NCBI GenBank assembly: GCA_019321725.1
Contig: CM033109.1
Coordinates: forward strand, 16,771,993-16,835,992
DNA: 64,000 nucleotides
From: Paulownia fortunei
Lineage: Eukaryota; Streptophyta; Magnoliopsida; Lamiales; Paulowniaceae
Reading direction: 5' to 3'
The notes under the pieces were generated by a model, which saw nothing but the letters and a program-made list of their open reading frames with translations, had not been told where the DNA came from and searched no databases. Positions within the stretch are counted from its first letter, which is position 1. Each line of letters opens with the position of its first letter. Made by a program: the position numbers and the translations under genes. Below are positions 1-11,525 of the stretch, piece by piece.

Positions 1-620
1 TCTCAAATGGATATGGCCGGGGAATGGGGACAAGGTTGACCTGTTCATTATAATTTTTTGTTGTGTATGAAACATATTTATTATCCTCTTAGATACAAGA
101 AGTTTTTTCCTAGTAAAGAAATCATTCACCGGCGATTTTGTTTTAGATTATAATACTTGACTAGTTCTAATATTTTGTTATTAATAAAAGAATTTTAAGT
201 AAATGTAATTATGTTTTTCGAACCTCATGGTAGTAAAATCAATTATTCTTATACCAAATACAAATTTACTTAATTTAAAAAATATTGATTAAATCAGATA
301 ATAATAAGAAATTTGTGCTTAGATTAAATACACTAGATTTGTTTTGGTAAATCATCACCTGCCAGTTAGTAAAGTTTATTATATTTATTTTCTTTGGCAT
401 TATCAATACTGACCGCACATTTAAAGCTTGAGGAGTCAGCCAGAGGGGGTTAAGCCGACTCCTATTCTACAATTTAATGAAGAAGCAATTTTGCAACGAG
501 TTTCGATTGCGAGTTCTCTACATTCATCTTTAACTCTCTAAAATAACTAATTCAAATTGCCAATGAAAATAAAAAATAAAAAATAATAATTTAAACTATA
601 TTTTGAAGGTGGCAAGTTCA
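1..620. repeat. Duplicated segment, copy 1 (uninterrupted)
   Basis: This non-coding stretch recurs, diverged, as 43660-43934 plus roughly 49735-50130. Shared landmarks are GAATGGGGACAAGGTTGA, CTAGTAAAGAAATCATTCA, CACCTGCCA followed by TTAGTAAAGTTT, and GCACATTTAAAGCTT. The second copy is split by LTR element D, so this copy shows the empty target site. I see no coding potential. The duplication may be an old segmental duplication or two copies of an unrecognised repeat; the left edge lies outside the window. Confidence 0.8.
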
Positions 621-2151
621 ATAAGTACACATATATGTGTTAGTATCCTATACCAATATTTATCAAACAAGATATTTTTCTTACAAACACGTATCGTATG
701 TATAATTTTTGTTGAGTTATTGATGTTTCGTATCAATAATTCTCAACTTAAAATAATTTAATATCAAAATCATAAAAACATATTTTATAATCGTCATCAC
801 ATATGTATCCATAACTATATATAATTTAGAAATTTTATTTAATTTTAATTTAAATAAATAAAACTGAAAAAGTTTCTGGTTTACTAATACTGATTGAAAA
901 AAATATTTTTTTAAGAGTATACAACCAAACTAATTAATTTACCGGGCACACTATTCCAACAGCCTAAACCTGCCACTTTTGGTGATTTTGCTTTTAAAAA
1001 AAGAAAAGAAAAAAAAAAGACAGTGAACTTGTGATCTATAACGTGTGTCCATTGAATACATCAATACGCATTCAATATAGATTTATATGCTAGAATCAAA
1101 CAACGTGTTGCTTTTCCCTTTTATTATTTTTGGGTGGGTAGGAGAGTTATAATTAATTTTGGGCCTTAACTATAATTAATATTCATCAGTTGCATTATGA
1201 CGCAGTATGACAAAATTATGGATAATGTAACTTGAAAGGCGCACAAAAACTTGAAAGGTGCACAAAAACAATGTACATACATATTTGGTTGGGCTAAATA
1301 CCAAATTTGAGAAACAACTTGAATCTTCTACTTCGCACTGTATCAAATTATTTTTATTTAATTGTTATATAAATTGTAGTTTAGAAATTCAATCAAAATC
1401 GTAGATTTAATAATTAACTCTTAATTGTGCCTATTTTTAAGTTTAATCTAGTTATTAACTTTTAATGTGCTCACCAACTTCTCTCCCACAATTTTTTTAA
1501 CTTTTTGTATATTTCAAGCTCCAAGGTAAAGGAGCAAATATGTACAATTTTAGTTTAGAAAATTTAAAATTTTTTTCTTCTATTAGAAGCGTTGGTATAT
1601 ATATTTTTTTCAGCTTTTTTTTCTGTTTATTTTTAGTTTTCCTCTTTTTTCTTGTACTTTCATGGTATATGAAAGAGTTAATTTTTCCTTGTAAGAATTA
1701 ATATAAAAATATAATTAAAAAATAATGAATAATCATGTGTTAAAGATAGACTTTATCACCATAGTTTCTATGGAACATATACAATATCATACAAATGCCT
1801 CTTTACTGCCAAATTCTTTATTTCCCTCAAAATGTAATCTTTTGATTAAAAAAAAGATATAATTTACCTTCAATTATTTTAGAGTAAAATACATTATAAA
1901 CCCTGAACTATACACATGGTCGCAAACAACGCCCTCCCCCAAGTTAACAAATATTCTTCCCTTGAATTAAATGTATGGGCAAAATTATGTTTATACCATG
2001 AGAATTTATATAGTTTTAAATATAATTTGATCATTTTTCACCCTAAACTTACTCTTTAATTCTTTCTTAATTGGAAAAATTATTTTTTTATTATAATATA
2101 GAAAAAAATAATTAATAACTTAAGCAATTTAAATAGTTTTAAAAATACAAA
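621..2151. other. AT-rich spacer, no gene seen
   Basis: No convincing frame, RNA gene or LTR was found. Around 1880-1935 the text (agtaaaatacattataaaccctga) resembles the generic ends of plant Mutator-like or MITE-like elements, and a roughly inverted counterpart occurs near 43300-43345. I could not define terminal repeats or a target duplication, so no element is called. The spacer ends where sequence matching the Copia LTR family begins, at about 2152. Confidence 0.6.
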
Positions 2152-2703
2152 GAGTGGGACTTTTAGAATTTTTGATCCTCCTATTTAAACCACAAGGGCC
2201 GAAAATTTGAGGCTAATTGTAGCCTTCAAATTTTCGACCATAGCAAGAATATTAATGGAAAAATTAATTTTCTCTTCCATCCTTTATTCCACCAAAATTC
2301 CATCCTTTTTGTTAAGTATTAATTCTTTTATCACAAGTTGATAATAAAAATTAATATTCACTCCATAAACTAGATTAGTAAAGAAATCATAATTGCTAGC
2401 GGAATTCTGATTTCGTATTCTTTCTCAAAGTGTGGACTACTTATAGGGGAGACGTTTGGATCCCTGTGAACCCGATTAAGAAAGGGGCTTGCAATTTATT
2501 GCTTCAATTCCTATGACAACCAAAGTGCATAGAAATGTATAAATTGAAATTACTTTAATTTTTAATTATTACAGCTTTGGAAATTGCGAGATCGTTAAAA
2601 ATTGTAATGGATCAGGGGTACTGCTGTAATTTTTATGGCATGTTTTAAAATTTTTAATTTCACGCTGTGCGTATGCATACCTTGGGATCACGCGAACCCA
2701 ACA
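2152..2703 (+). mobile_element. Copia LTR 1, 3' part only (5'-truncated)
   Basis: This matches the last 550 bp or so of the LTRs ending at 11525 and 16461, including GCTAGCGGAATTCTGAT, CTCAAAGTGTG-like text and the terminal CGAACCCAACA. The first 1.5 kb of the LTR is absent, and similarity stops abruptly at about 2152. The CA end is followed directly by a Copia primer-binding site, so this is the remnant of the 5' LTR of the element whose pol follows. Confidence 0.85.
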
Positions 2704-2718
2704 ATGGTATTAGAGCTA
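2704..2718 (+). other. Copia primer-binding site (initiator tRNA-Met type)
   Basis: ATGGTATTAGAGCTA starts right after the LTR end. It matches the usual plant Copia site TGGTATCAGAGC, complementary to the 3' end of initiator tRNA-Met, with one C-to-T change. It fixes the LTR/internal boundary and the plus orientation. Confidence 0.85.
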
Positions 2719-4255
2719 CAGTTTACATAATTCCAATTGGATTCGATTTATGTTTATGAATTTAATTGTTAATTTTTGATTGATTTATTATATTTTTTAT
2801 TAGGATAAAATACTTTTTCAATTAATCTAATTGTTAAACAAAACATGTATGATTGAATTCGATCCAATTGAAAGAGAGAAAAACATGGCATGACAATGTG
2901 TAGGCAGCGTGCTGTGAGCGCACACTGCGCGCCTTGTGCGCACTGTGTGGGGATGTTTGCAAAATTTAATTTTTTTATTTTTCTAATTAAAGTATTAATT
3001 TAAAATCAAGGGTTTTTCTTGAAAAATTGAGATTTTATCCTAAGTCTTGAAATTACAATTTAATTTGGATGGTAAATTTAAAGACTTTAATAAATTCATG
3101 TGATATTTTTATTAGCATGTATGAGATGATCATGGAGCCTTTTAGACCAATGTAATTGAATTTATTTATCTCTGGGGTTTTAAAATGGGGCCTGCATGTC
3201 TCCTATTCTTTCTTTGTATGTACTTTATATTTTTGAAAATAGAGTAGAATAGGGTGAGATTTTTCTTTTTATTTTTGGTGGACAATAATAGGACCAAGAC
3301 AAAGAATCAAGAGAAGACCCATGAATGTATGAGATATATTCATGTAATAGAAAATTCATTTTTATTTTTATTTTATTACACTTAAATTGCGCTAGATCCA
3401 TTTTTGGCTCAAATGAATCACATAGGATTAGTCTATGATCATCCGAATATGTACGTATTAGATGCATGCATATGGTTTATTTAATATTTTCAAATGATAT
3501 GCTTGCCATCAATTGAATGCAGATATATTAAATAAACTAAGATTAAAATTGATGAGGTCTTGGTTAAAATATAAAAACCTAATTAAATTAAAATCAAGTA
3601 AAGTAATTTTTGAATTCTGATTTCAAGCAAATATGGATAAAATTGGGTTGGACCCAATAATCCATACCTACCATCAAAAGTGGTTGACAGGACGATACTA
3701 CCTTTGTCATTGGCCATGAATCATGGAATAACTCTGTAATGGAAAACTGTGATCTCTATTTAGCATGGTGATGCCCATAGGGTAGACTCGTCTCTATGTT
3801 GGCCATGAGTCATGGAACATTTTAATGCTCCATCTACATGGAGGTTTGATGGGTCTTAATTGATACGTAATACCACATGAGCTCATAAAATTAGGGTATA
3901 TAGGAAGAAGTGAGGTAAAATATCTTGAGGGTAGCATGGATATGCAATCGTAGAAGTTAACTACCTTTCAATATATTTTATGGGCTCATAAAATTAGGGC
4001 ATACTACATATTGATTGGGCCTTAAGCCTACTAGGAAATAAGATTTCCCTAATTGTCATTAAGGATGATAGAATTCAAATAAAATAGTGAAAAACATTTG
4101 TTGGTAAAGACCTTATTATAACTGAATATATTTTTGAAAGAATGCTAATTTTTTGCCTCATTTAAATTTGTGGATTGTCTATAAATGGTAAAAATCCACT
4201 TGCATAAATTATGGAGACTAATAAATTAAGTGGTCCCAATTTTTTCATTTGACTA
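2719..4255 (+). other. Copia untranslated leader
   Basis: This lies between the primer-binding site and the first recognisable gag residues. No frame here looks coding. Short repeated phrases occur, such as CTCATAAAATTAGGG at about 3884 and 3977 and GGCCATGA-TCATGGAA at about 3712 and 3799. It reads as the decayed leader of the element. Confidence 0.6.
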
Positions 4256-5000
4256 AGGAACCTTAAGATTAGTTTACAATATGAGAAGAGATCCCACGTC
4301 CTCGACATTCCTTCACTTGTAGGTTTACTAGTAGATGGGACTGAGAAGGAACTTGTAGAATATCGATAACAAGTCGATGATGAACTGCAAGTGCGATGCT
4401 ATATGATAGGACCAATGTCAAAGGAGTTATAGAGGCAACAAGAGGTACATACACATGCGCATGATATCTATGTTCACCTACAAGAGTTGTATGGTGAACA
4501 TACTAGATAGGCGAGATATCAAATCTTGAAAGAGCTTTTAGGACCTGTATGATGGAGGGCTCTTCAGTCCATGATCATGGATTGAAGATGATAGGCCTAA
4601 TAGAAAGGCTCGAGTCACTTGGAGTCGTTCTGTATAATAAACTCTATTTAGATCTTATCCTGCAGTCTTTGTCTCCATTGTTTGACACCTTCATTATCAA
4701 CTTCAATATGTATAAGATGAAAACTAGCCTTGCTAAGCTAGTTAACATATTGAAGACGACTGAGTCCACCATGAAGCAAGACAAGCTGGTCATGTTTGTT
4801 GGATCCTCATCCAACTCAAAGGCTGCAAAGCCCAACAGGAAGAATGGGAGAGAAAAAATGTTCCTCAAAATCCAAAGACATGAAGGTAATTGGTGGGGTC
4901 TTGAAGAGCTCCAAAGCCGATGACAAATGCCATTATTGCGACAAACCTGGGCAATGAAAGAGGAACTATAAAGAGTATCTTACAAGTCTGAAGAGTTCAA
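4256..5000 (+). pseudogene. Copia gag polyprotein, decayed
   Basis: This is the capsid/nucleocapsid part of the Copia polyprotein, which packages element RNA into cytoplasmic particles. The N-terminal portion can be followed with stops through DDELQVRCYMIGPMS and HAHDIYVHLQELYGEHT. An open stretch at 4549-4923 then gives MMEGSSVHDHGLKMIG, DLILQSLSPLFDTFI and a LxKLVNILKTTEST segment, the usual UBN2-type gag core. A zinc knuckle follows at about 4927-4965 (CHYCDKPGQ, then a stop, then KRNYK), in which the His of the CCHC set is lost. Stops and shifts make it non-functional. Confidence 0.8.
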
Positions 5001-5300
5001 GTATTTATTTTGTTGAAGTTAACTTATCAGTTAACGATGCTTCTTGGGTATTAGATACCGAATGTGGATCTCATCTATACAATGATTGTAGGTGATGGCA
5101 AGAAATAAGAAGCTAAGTAAAGAAGAGATGAACTACAAGGAGTATCTTGCAAGCCTGAAAAAGAGTTCAAGTATTCATTTTTTTAAAGTTAACTTATTAG
5201 TTAGTGATGTTTCTTGGGTATTAAATACCAAGTGTGGATCTCATCTATGCAATGATTGCAGGTGATGGTAAGAAGCAAAAAGCTAAGTAAAGGAGATACA
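4962..5300 (+). repeat. Tandem duplication of about 170 bp across the gag/protease junction
   Basis: Units at about 4962-5130 and 5131-5300 both run from AACTAYAARGAGTATCTT through a TCTTGGGTATTA phrase (the protease SWVLDT motif) to GGTGATGG and GCTAAGTAAAG. The element therefore carries two partial protease starts. The copies have diverged by several substitutions, so the duplication is not recent. Confidence 0.8.
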
Positions 5301-5640
5301 GTCCTGCGGTTGGGGAATGGAGCAAAGGTTGTTGTATTAGCCATAGGAAGTATCAACTTAGCTTTAGGAAATGGAGTAGTTTTAGTTTTAAATAATTGTC
5401 TTTATGTTCGAGAGATAGTTAAGAATATTATCTCTATTCCTATTTTGGATCGAGAAGGTTTTACTTTTTCAAAAAATCATGGAAGTTGTTCTATTTTTAG
5501 ACATTCTATTTTGATTACCTCTGGTATATTGGTGAATGGTTTATATTCAATTAATCCTCATAACTTTTTTTCCATGTTCAACAAAATAAAAGAAAATCAG
5601 ATAATCATAGTTCTCAACTTTTATGACATGCTAGATTAGA
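5180..5640 (+). pseudogene. Copia aspartic protease region
   Basis: The protease releases gag and pol products from the polyprotein. The second copy of the active-site segment reads SWVLNTKCGSHLCND, where the family has SWxLDTGCGSH, so both the catalytic Asp and the following Gly are changed. Downstream, 5256-5639 is open and gives LSKGDTVLRLGNGAKVVV, LVLNNCLYVREIVKNIISI and GFTFSKN, the typical C-terminal half of plant Copia proteases leading into the pre-integrase region. The first copy (near 5040) reads SWVLDTECGSH and keeps the Asp. Confidence 0.75.
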
Positions 5641-6620
5641 TCATATCTCTAAGAAGAGAATACATAAGTTGGCTCAATTACTCGATCTTTCCAAAGAGAA
5701 ATGAATGCCAATATGTGAGTCATGTTTCAAGGAAAAAATGACCAAATCACCATTTGTTGGACAAGTGGAGCAACCAAGATTTATTGGATTTGATTTATTC
5801 GGATGTACGTAGGCCACTAAGTGTTAGTGCTTATGGGAACTATCACTACTTCATAATCCTTATGACGATTATTCTAAGTATGGTTAATCTACCTTATGAG
5901 GTACAAATCTGAAGCTTTTGAAAATTTCTAAAAATTCAGATGTGAGGTGGATAAATAAATTGGGCTAAGTATCAAGGATCTTCGATTAGATCGAGAAAGT
6001 GAATACTTGAGCATAGAGTTTCTTGATTATCTAAAATAGAATGAGATTCTTTGCTATTGGACCCCTCCTACTACTCTTCAACTCAATGGAGTTGCGTAGT
6101 GTAGGAATTAAATCCTATTAGACATGATTTAATTGATGATGAGTTTCACTGGACTTTCTCTTTCATTCTGGGGCTATGCTCTAGAAACGACGGCATATCT
6201 ATTAAATAGAGTGCCATCAAAGTTGGTACCTAAAACACCATATGAGATATGGTGTGGAAAACCACCCTTTTAGAAATATTTTAGGGTATGGGGGTGTACT
6301 GCTTATGTGAAGCAGCAAGTGGAAGATAAATTGGATATGAGATCTAGTTTATGCAAGTTCGTGGGGTATCTAAAGGAATTCATTGGATACTATTTCTATG
6401 ACTCTTTGGAACAAAGAGTGTTAATTTCAAGGATACCACCTTCATAGAGGAGGAGTTTCTATTAGATTGAAAGGGCGAAGACGTGGAACTTGAAGAAATT
6501 CAAGAACTATAGAACCTCCCAACAGACATAGTAATGGGCCAACCAGCTGAGGCTGGGTCTTCGAACACACAACATCCTAGGAGATCCCAAAAGATCTCAA
6601 GCCAACTGAGATGTATGGAT
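5620..6620 (+). pseudogene. Copia integrase, heavily decayed
   Basis: Integrase inserts the cDNA into the host chromosome. The frame is broken many times, but pieces are legible in order: the pre-integrase zinc region (HARLDHISKKRI-like near 5628, CESCFKEKMTKSPF near 5718), then DLIYSDV, PLSVSAYGNYHYFI near 5800, a GAV-less DRESEYL-like segment near 5985, and the late VWGCTAYV-like and GYLKEFIGYYFY segments near 6285-6400. An acidic linker and QPAEAGSSNTQHPRRS-like text close the domain near 6540-6590. No single frame spans it. Confidence 0.7.
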
Positions 6621-6759
6621 TTTTTTATAGAACAATGAGGAAAATCTTTCCTTAGATAGTGATCCTATGGAGAGATGATGTCAAACATCGACTCGGGAAG
6701 TTTGCGAGATGCCATGTAATCTGAGATGCACTCTATGTACTCCAACAAGGTATAGACCT

Positions 6760-7497
6760 GAGTGGACCTACTATAGGGAATAGTACCCATTGGCTGCTAC
6801 AAGTGGAAGCTTGGAGTAAATGGAGTGGTAGTGACCTACAACGCACGAATGACCATGAAAAGTTATACTCAGAAGCAAGTAAATAATTATGAGGAAACAT
6901 TTTTGCCAGTAGCGATGCTTATATCCAGATCCATTCGGATATTGCTAGTCATATCTGTAAATTATAGCTACGAGATATGGCAGATAGATGTAAAGACCAT
7001 TTTTCTTAATAGACACATTAAGGGAGAGATCTATATGTGGCAGCTAGAAGGCTTCATATTCAGAGCGAGTGAGAAAAAGACTTGCAAACTCTAGAGATCC
7101 ATTCATGTACTCATGTAGGCTTCCTAAAGCTCGAATATTCGGTTTGATGAGGTAATCAAAATATTTGATTTCCACCAGAACCTGGATGAACCTTGTGTCT
7201 ACAAGAAGGTTAGTGGAAGCGTTGAGATATTTATTGTGATGTATTTTAACGACATCCTACTCATTGGGAATGATGTAGGAATGCTGCAGTCAACTAAGGC
7301 TTGGTTGTCTAACCAGTTATCCATAAAGGATTTGGGAGAAGCATCCTTTATTCTTGGAATAAAAATCTATAGAGATAGGTCTAGAAGGTTGATCGGACTA
7401 TCCTAATCCATGTATATAAACAAAATGCTAAAGAGGTTTAGCATGGTGGAATCTGAACGAGGATTCTTGCTAATAAGTTATGGCATTTCTATCTCAC
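6760..7497 (+). pseudogene. Copia reverse transcriptase, first part
   Basis: Reverse transcriptase copies element RNA to cDNA. Open stretch 6825-7094 shows YTQKQVNNYEETFLPVAML, SIRILLVISVNYSYEIWQID and FLNRHIKGEIYMWQLEGF, matching the family VDYxETFxPVAxxxSIRxLLA, QMDVKTAFLNG, EEIYMxQPEGF series. From about 7200 it continues as VYKKVSG then IVMYFNDILLIGNDV, where the catalytic YVDD has become YFND, and on through SIKDLGEASFILGIKIYRD. Homology stops at about 7497, where a foreign fragment begins and separates this part from 8691 onward. Confidence 0.85.
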
Positions 7498-8690
7498 TGC
7501 ATAAATCTGAGTTGTAATAGCTCTTCTACATCAACCTCTATTATCTATCATTTCACCATTAAATACAGCATGCTCCGAAATTCACACTTATTCCGATGCA
7601 TGAAATCCGGCACTTAATTTGAATCTGAAAAGATAGCAATCACTCCTGCCAAGCTAAATCTACCCATACACGTATTCATCCCCCACTACTTTATCTGTCT
7701 GTTCACTAAATAGGCTGATCTGGTCCTTACACATGGAGCGTTCATCGACGGTACTGATTAAAACATCCTTTCAACTACTTTTCAAATTCTATTGAAAACT
7801 TCTCCTTCATCACCTCTACATTTTTTTTGCACTCCAATTTTCACACAAAGAAAACCCTAGTTTTCGCAAAAAACTTCCAGGCTCCTATTTTCGACTACTT
7901 CCGATCTTTTTTCCCAATTGTCTCCATCGTCCAATTCTTTCCTCTTGTTAAAGAGGTATGAACTTGAACATTTTCTTTTAATTCTACAGTTGAATCATCA
8001 TCTTCCCTTTAAGTTTTCTTTACTTTCTTAATATTTTATTTTATATTTATTTGATACCCTCCTCTACAGTTCTCCAAGCTTCAATCATGTCTGATTCAAA
8101 TGATACCAGATCCATTAGTTCTATTGGTGGTCTTCTAACTTTCCCATCCCTCTCTATAGGATCAAGGGATAGCCCTTCTAGTCCTTCCTCCAACTAAGTA
8201 GAGGAACACTCTATTTCTATAGAGCCTTCCTGTCCTGATTCTAGGGCCAAACAACCAGTTCAACAACCTGTAGCCCTAGTGGATGAGTCAATTGACGAAC
8301 TCACTATCTACGAGAAGGTTTGCCCTAGTACATTTTCAACTCTAGCCAAATCCCTGGATCCTCTCTCTAGACCCGATTCTCCTATTCCATAGCTATCTCG
8401 ATAGAAACTATAACCATAGTTGCCCTTCTTGGTACCTCATCTTCATCAAAACATCCTCCCTCATCAAGCTTTAGAAGACCTCAATTTCAAATTTGGAATT
8501 CCCTTTGACCATGCTCTCTTACAACCTAATCCTGACCAAAGGCCAGACTTGCCTTCTCTAGGTCACTTGGCCTTCTTTATAGACCAATTAGAGGTTAGTC
8601 TGCATTTCCCAATTCCTTAACTCTTCATCGATATTTCTATAAAATTTAAGATTCCTCTTAACTAGTTGTTCCCAATACTTTCTAGCCTCC
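7498..8690 (+). mobile_element. Foreign insert in the Copia pol: Gypsy ORF fragment
   Basis: The partial Copia pol at 13251-14272 runs straight through the equivalent point (TCATGGCATTT to GATTCTTGAGGAGAG), so about 1.2 kb here is extra. The insert has a C/T-rich leader and then MSDSNDTRSISSIGG from 8086 with a few stops. Further on, 8420-8620 gives EDLNFKFGIPFDHALLQPNP and LAFFIDQLEVSLHFPIP. That last pattern resembles the N-terminal domain of the plant 'putative gypsy type transposon' family (PF04195-like), as in element C at 30418-31180. I saw no clear terminal repeats or target duplication. The family call is by eye only. Confidence 0.5.
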
Positions 8691-9411
8691 TAAGACTTTT
8701 GAGGAGAGGGAAATGATGACCCGCATACCTTATGTATTTGCTATTGGAAGCATAATATATGGTATGCTATGTATGAGGCTTGATGTCACATATGCTCTGA
8801 GTGTCACGAGCAGATATCAATCCAATCTAGGTGAGGAACACTGGACGATCGTAAAGATGATCCTGAAGTACTTGAGAAGAACTAATGATATCTTTCTTGT
8901 ATTTGAATCTAGAGAACTGAAATTATAATGCTATATTGATTCTAGTTTTTAGTTCGATATAGATGACTCAAAGTCCATATCCAAATATGTATTCACCATA
9001 AATGGTGGTGTGGTCAGCTAGAAGGATTCCAAGCAAGAGATGATGGTGGATTCTACCATCGAGGCTAAATACATTACTTGTATATGATGCAACGAAGGAA
9101 GTTGTTTGGATGAGGAACTTCATCCAAGAGTTGGGTGTGGTTTTATCTATTGTTGATCCTATATTGTTATACTATGATAACAATGAAGCTATTGCTCAAG
9201 CAAAAGAGCCTAGATCTCATTAAAGATCTAAGCACATCCTGAGGTGATACCATATGATTAGAGATATTATTGATAAAGGCGACATTATAGTGGATAGAGT
9301 CACTTCGGCAGAAAATGTGGTAGACCAACTGACCAAACCTTAGCACAGAAGGTATTTAGCGGATATCTTGAGAAGATGGGCCTTAAGTACATAGACAATT
9401 GGCACTAGGGT
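8691..9411 (+). pseudogene. Copia reverse transcriptase end and RNase H
   Basis: This is the remainder of pol. Open stretch 8713-8928 gives RIPYVFAIGSIIYGMLCMR, DVTYALSVTSRYQSNLGEEH and VKMILKYLRRTNDIFLVF, equal to the family IPYxxAVGSLMYAMLCTRPD and WxAVKxILRYLRGT pieces. RNase H follows with stops: DSTIEAKYI near 9053, VDSxT-type residues, and a C-terminal KxGDIIVxRV, ADxLTKxL, FxxHLEKMGL-like tail near 9280-9385. It ends at a polypurine tract directly before LTR 2. RNase H removes RNA from the RNA-DNA hybrid. Confidence 0.8.
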
Positions 9412-9421
9412 AAGTAGGAGA
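9412..9421 (+). other. Copia polypurine tract
   Basis: AAGTAGGAGA lies just before the 3' LTR. The better preserved counterpart AAGTGGGAGA is at 14263-14272. It primes plus-strand synthesis and marks the LTR start. Confidence 0.75.
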
Positions 9422-11525
9422 TAGTTAGAGTAGTGTCGTGGTGAACCAATTAGATTTGGTGTTTTTATACTATTGTATTTGTAAAAATAATCTTTTTCAA
9501 ATTATATTAATAAAATAGGTAAAAAAAATTATTTTTAATTATATATAGTAATTAGATAAAATCCCTAGACTAAACTTAGCTATGAGGCATGGTCACGCAT
9601 TTGATAGTGATCTTGAAATATGCCTCTATGGCCTTGATCTTAAATTAGTTCTAAGTCGAGGGCTTTTTGAGATGGGACATCGAATAGTCCAATAAATTTA
9701 TACTTATGATGCATGCTCGCATGAGGGGGATTTCTCTCTCCATGGACATTGGCGTAGTGATGGTAGTGTATGTATTTGGGTACTTGTTAAAAAACAAGTT
9801 CACTAAATAGGCCCATTGTAAATTCTTAATTGGAACTGTTATTTGTCGAAATAAGAATTTTTATGTTATATAGTATACTATTAGTCCTTAAACTTAAGGC
9901 ACCATGGTAGCCTTATACATATCATGTGCCATTTTGATGTATCTTCTGATTGCTTGTTAATCACAAAGGGGTACGTTGTATATTATAATGATACGTGTGG
10001 AGATTAATGAGTCACCAACAAATGATTCGTTACTTGTCTGAAAAAACAAGTTATTCTCCTATGTTTTCATGGATTATAACTCAAAAGTCCTTAACCAAGG
10101 CAGGATGAATATTAGATTAGGGTTTTCTAATGATTTGTCACGAGTCATTAAAACTTGAAATCGAATCATAGTTATTGAGCAATCAGAGTTTCGATTATTA
10201 ATCCATGCCTTGACTCAATTGAGAGATTAGTTGATGGAAGGACCTTGCGTGCATGATACTTATAATTGAAATAAGTTCACTCGCTATTTAACATAAGTCC
10301 AGGTAGTCATGATATACATACTAGGTGTTTCCTATAACCTGTGAGGTTCTTGAAATTAAGGAGTTAATTTCAAGTGGATTAATTAATTAGATTAATTAAT
10401 CAAAATAATTATTATTTATAAGTTGCAAATATTGCAGGCCCACTGCTAGATTAGTTGTGAACCTAAAGGGTCATACACAATTTGAGATGAAAATATTTAT
10501 ACTTAGAAATTGATCTAAGGAGTTGGATCCAATTAATTAATGAAGATTAATCAATTAGGACTTCAGTTAATTTAATAAGTTCAATTAATTAGATTATTTA
10601 ATTGGACCTAATAAGATTAGGGAACCCAAATAGAGTGAAATAATTATTTGATTGGATCAAATTAATTGTGTAGTCCATAAATTAATTTGCTCAATTAGAT
10701 AATTAGATTATTTAATTGGGCCTGATTTGATTAGATGTGATGGAATTAATTGAATTTGGGCTAAACTAATTAACTGAGTTAGTTATGAAATTTATTTTAA
10801 GTCCAAGTCCAAATTAAAAAGGCCCGTTAGGAAAGGCCCAAGAAGGTTGTTGAAAAAGGATGGAAACTTAAGAGTTTGAAATTTTTGGGACACTCTAAAT
10901 ATCTTTAGAAGATATGAAGAGATAGAGTTAGAGAATTTTGGGACATCCAAATATCTTCTAACCAGTTAAAAGGAGACCAAAAATACCAATAGTGGGACTC
11001 TTGAAGTTTTTTATCTTCAATTTGAGGCTAATTGTAGCCTTCAGATTTTTTGCCATAGCAAGAATATTAAGGAAAAAATTATTTTTCTCTTTCATTCTTT
11101 ATTCCACCAAAATTCCATCCTTTTGATTAAGTATTAATTCTTTTATCACAAGTTGATAAAAAGAATTAATATCAACTATATTCACTCCATAAATTGGGTT
11201 AGTAAATGAATTAGAATTGCTAGCGGAATTCTGATATTGTGTTTCTGCTCAAAGTGTGAACTACTTTAGAGGGGAGACTCTTGGATCCCTATGATTTAGA
11301 TTTAGAAAAGGGGCTAGCAATTGATTGCTTCAATCCCTACAACAATCAAAGTGCACAGAAAGGTATAAATCAAAACTATTTTAATTTTTAATTATTACAC
11401 CAATGGAAATTAAGAGAATGTTAAAAATCACATAGAATTTGGGGTACTGCCGTAATTGTTATGGCATATTATTTTTAAATTTTTAATTTTTTGCTGTGCA
11501 TACCTCGGGATCAGCGAACCCAACA
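9422..11525 (+). mobile_element. Copia LTR 2 (3' LTR of the first element)
   Basis: This is a full-length LTR of about 2.1 kb, from TAGTTAGAGTAG after the polypurine tract to CGAACCCAACA. It aligns along its whole length with LTR 4 (14274-16461), and its end matches LTR 1. A central zone at about 10370-10800 is made of AATTAATT-type palindromic text. No frame in it is credible. The LTR end abuts LTR 3 with no spacer. Confidence 0.85.
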
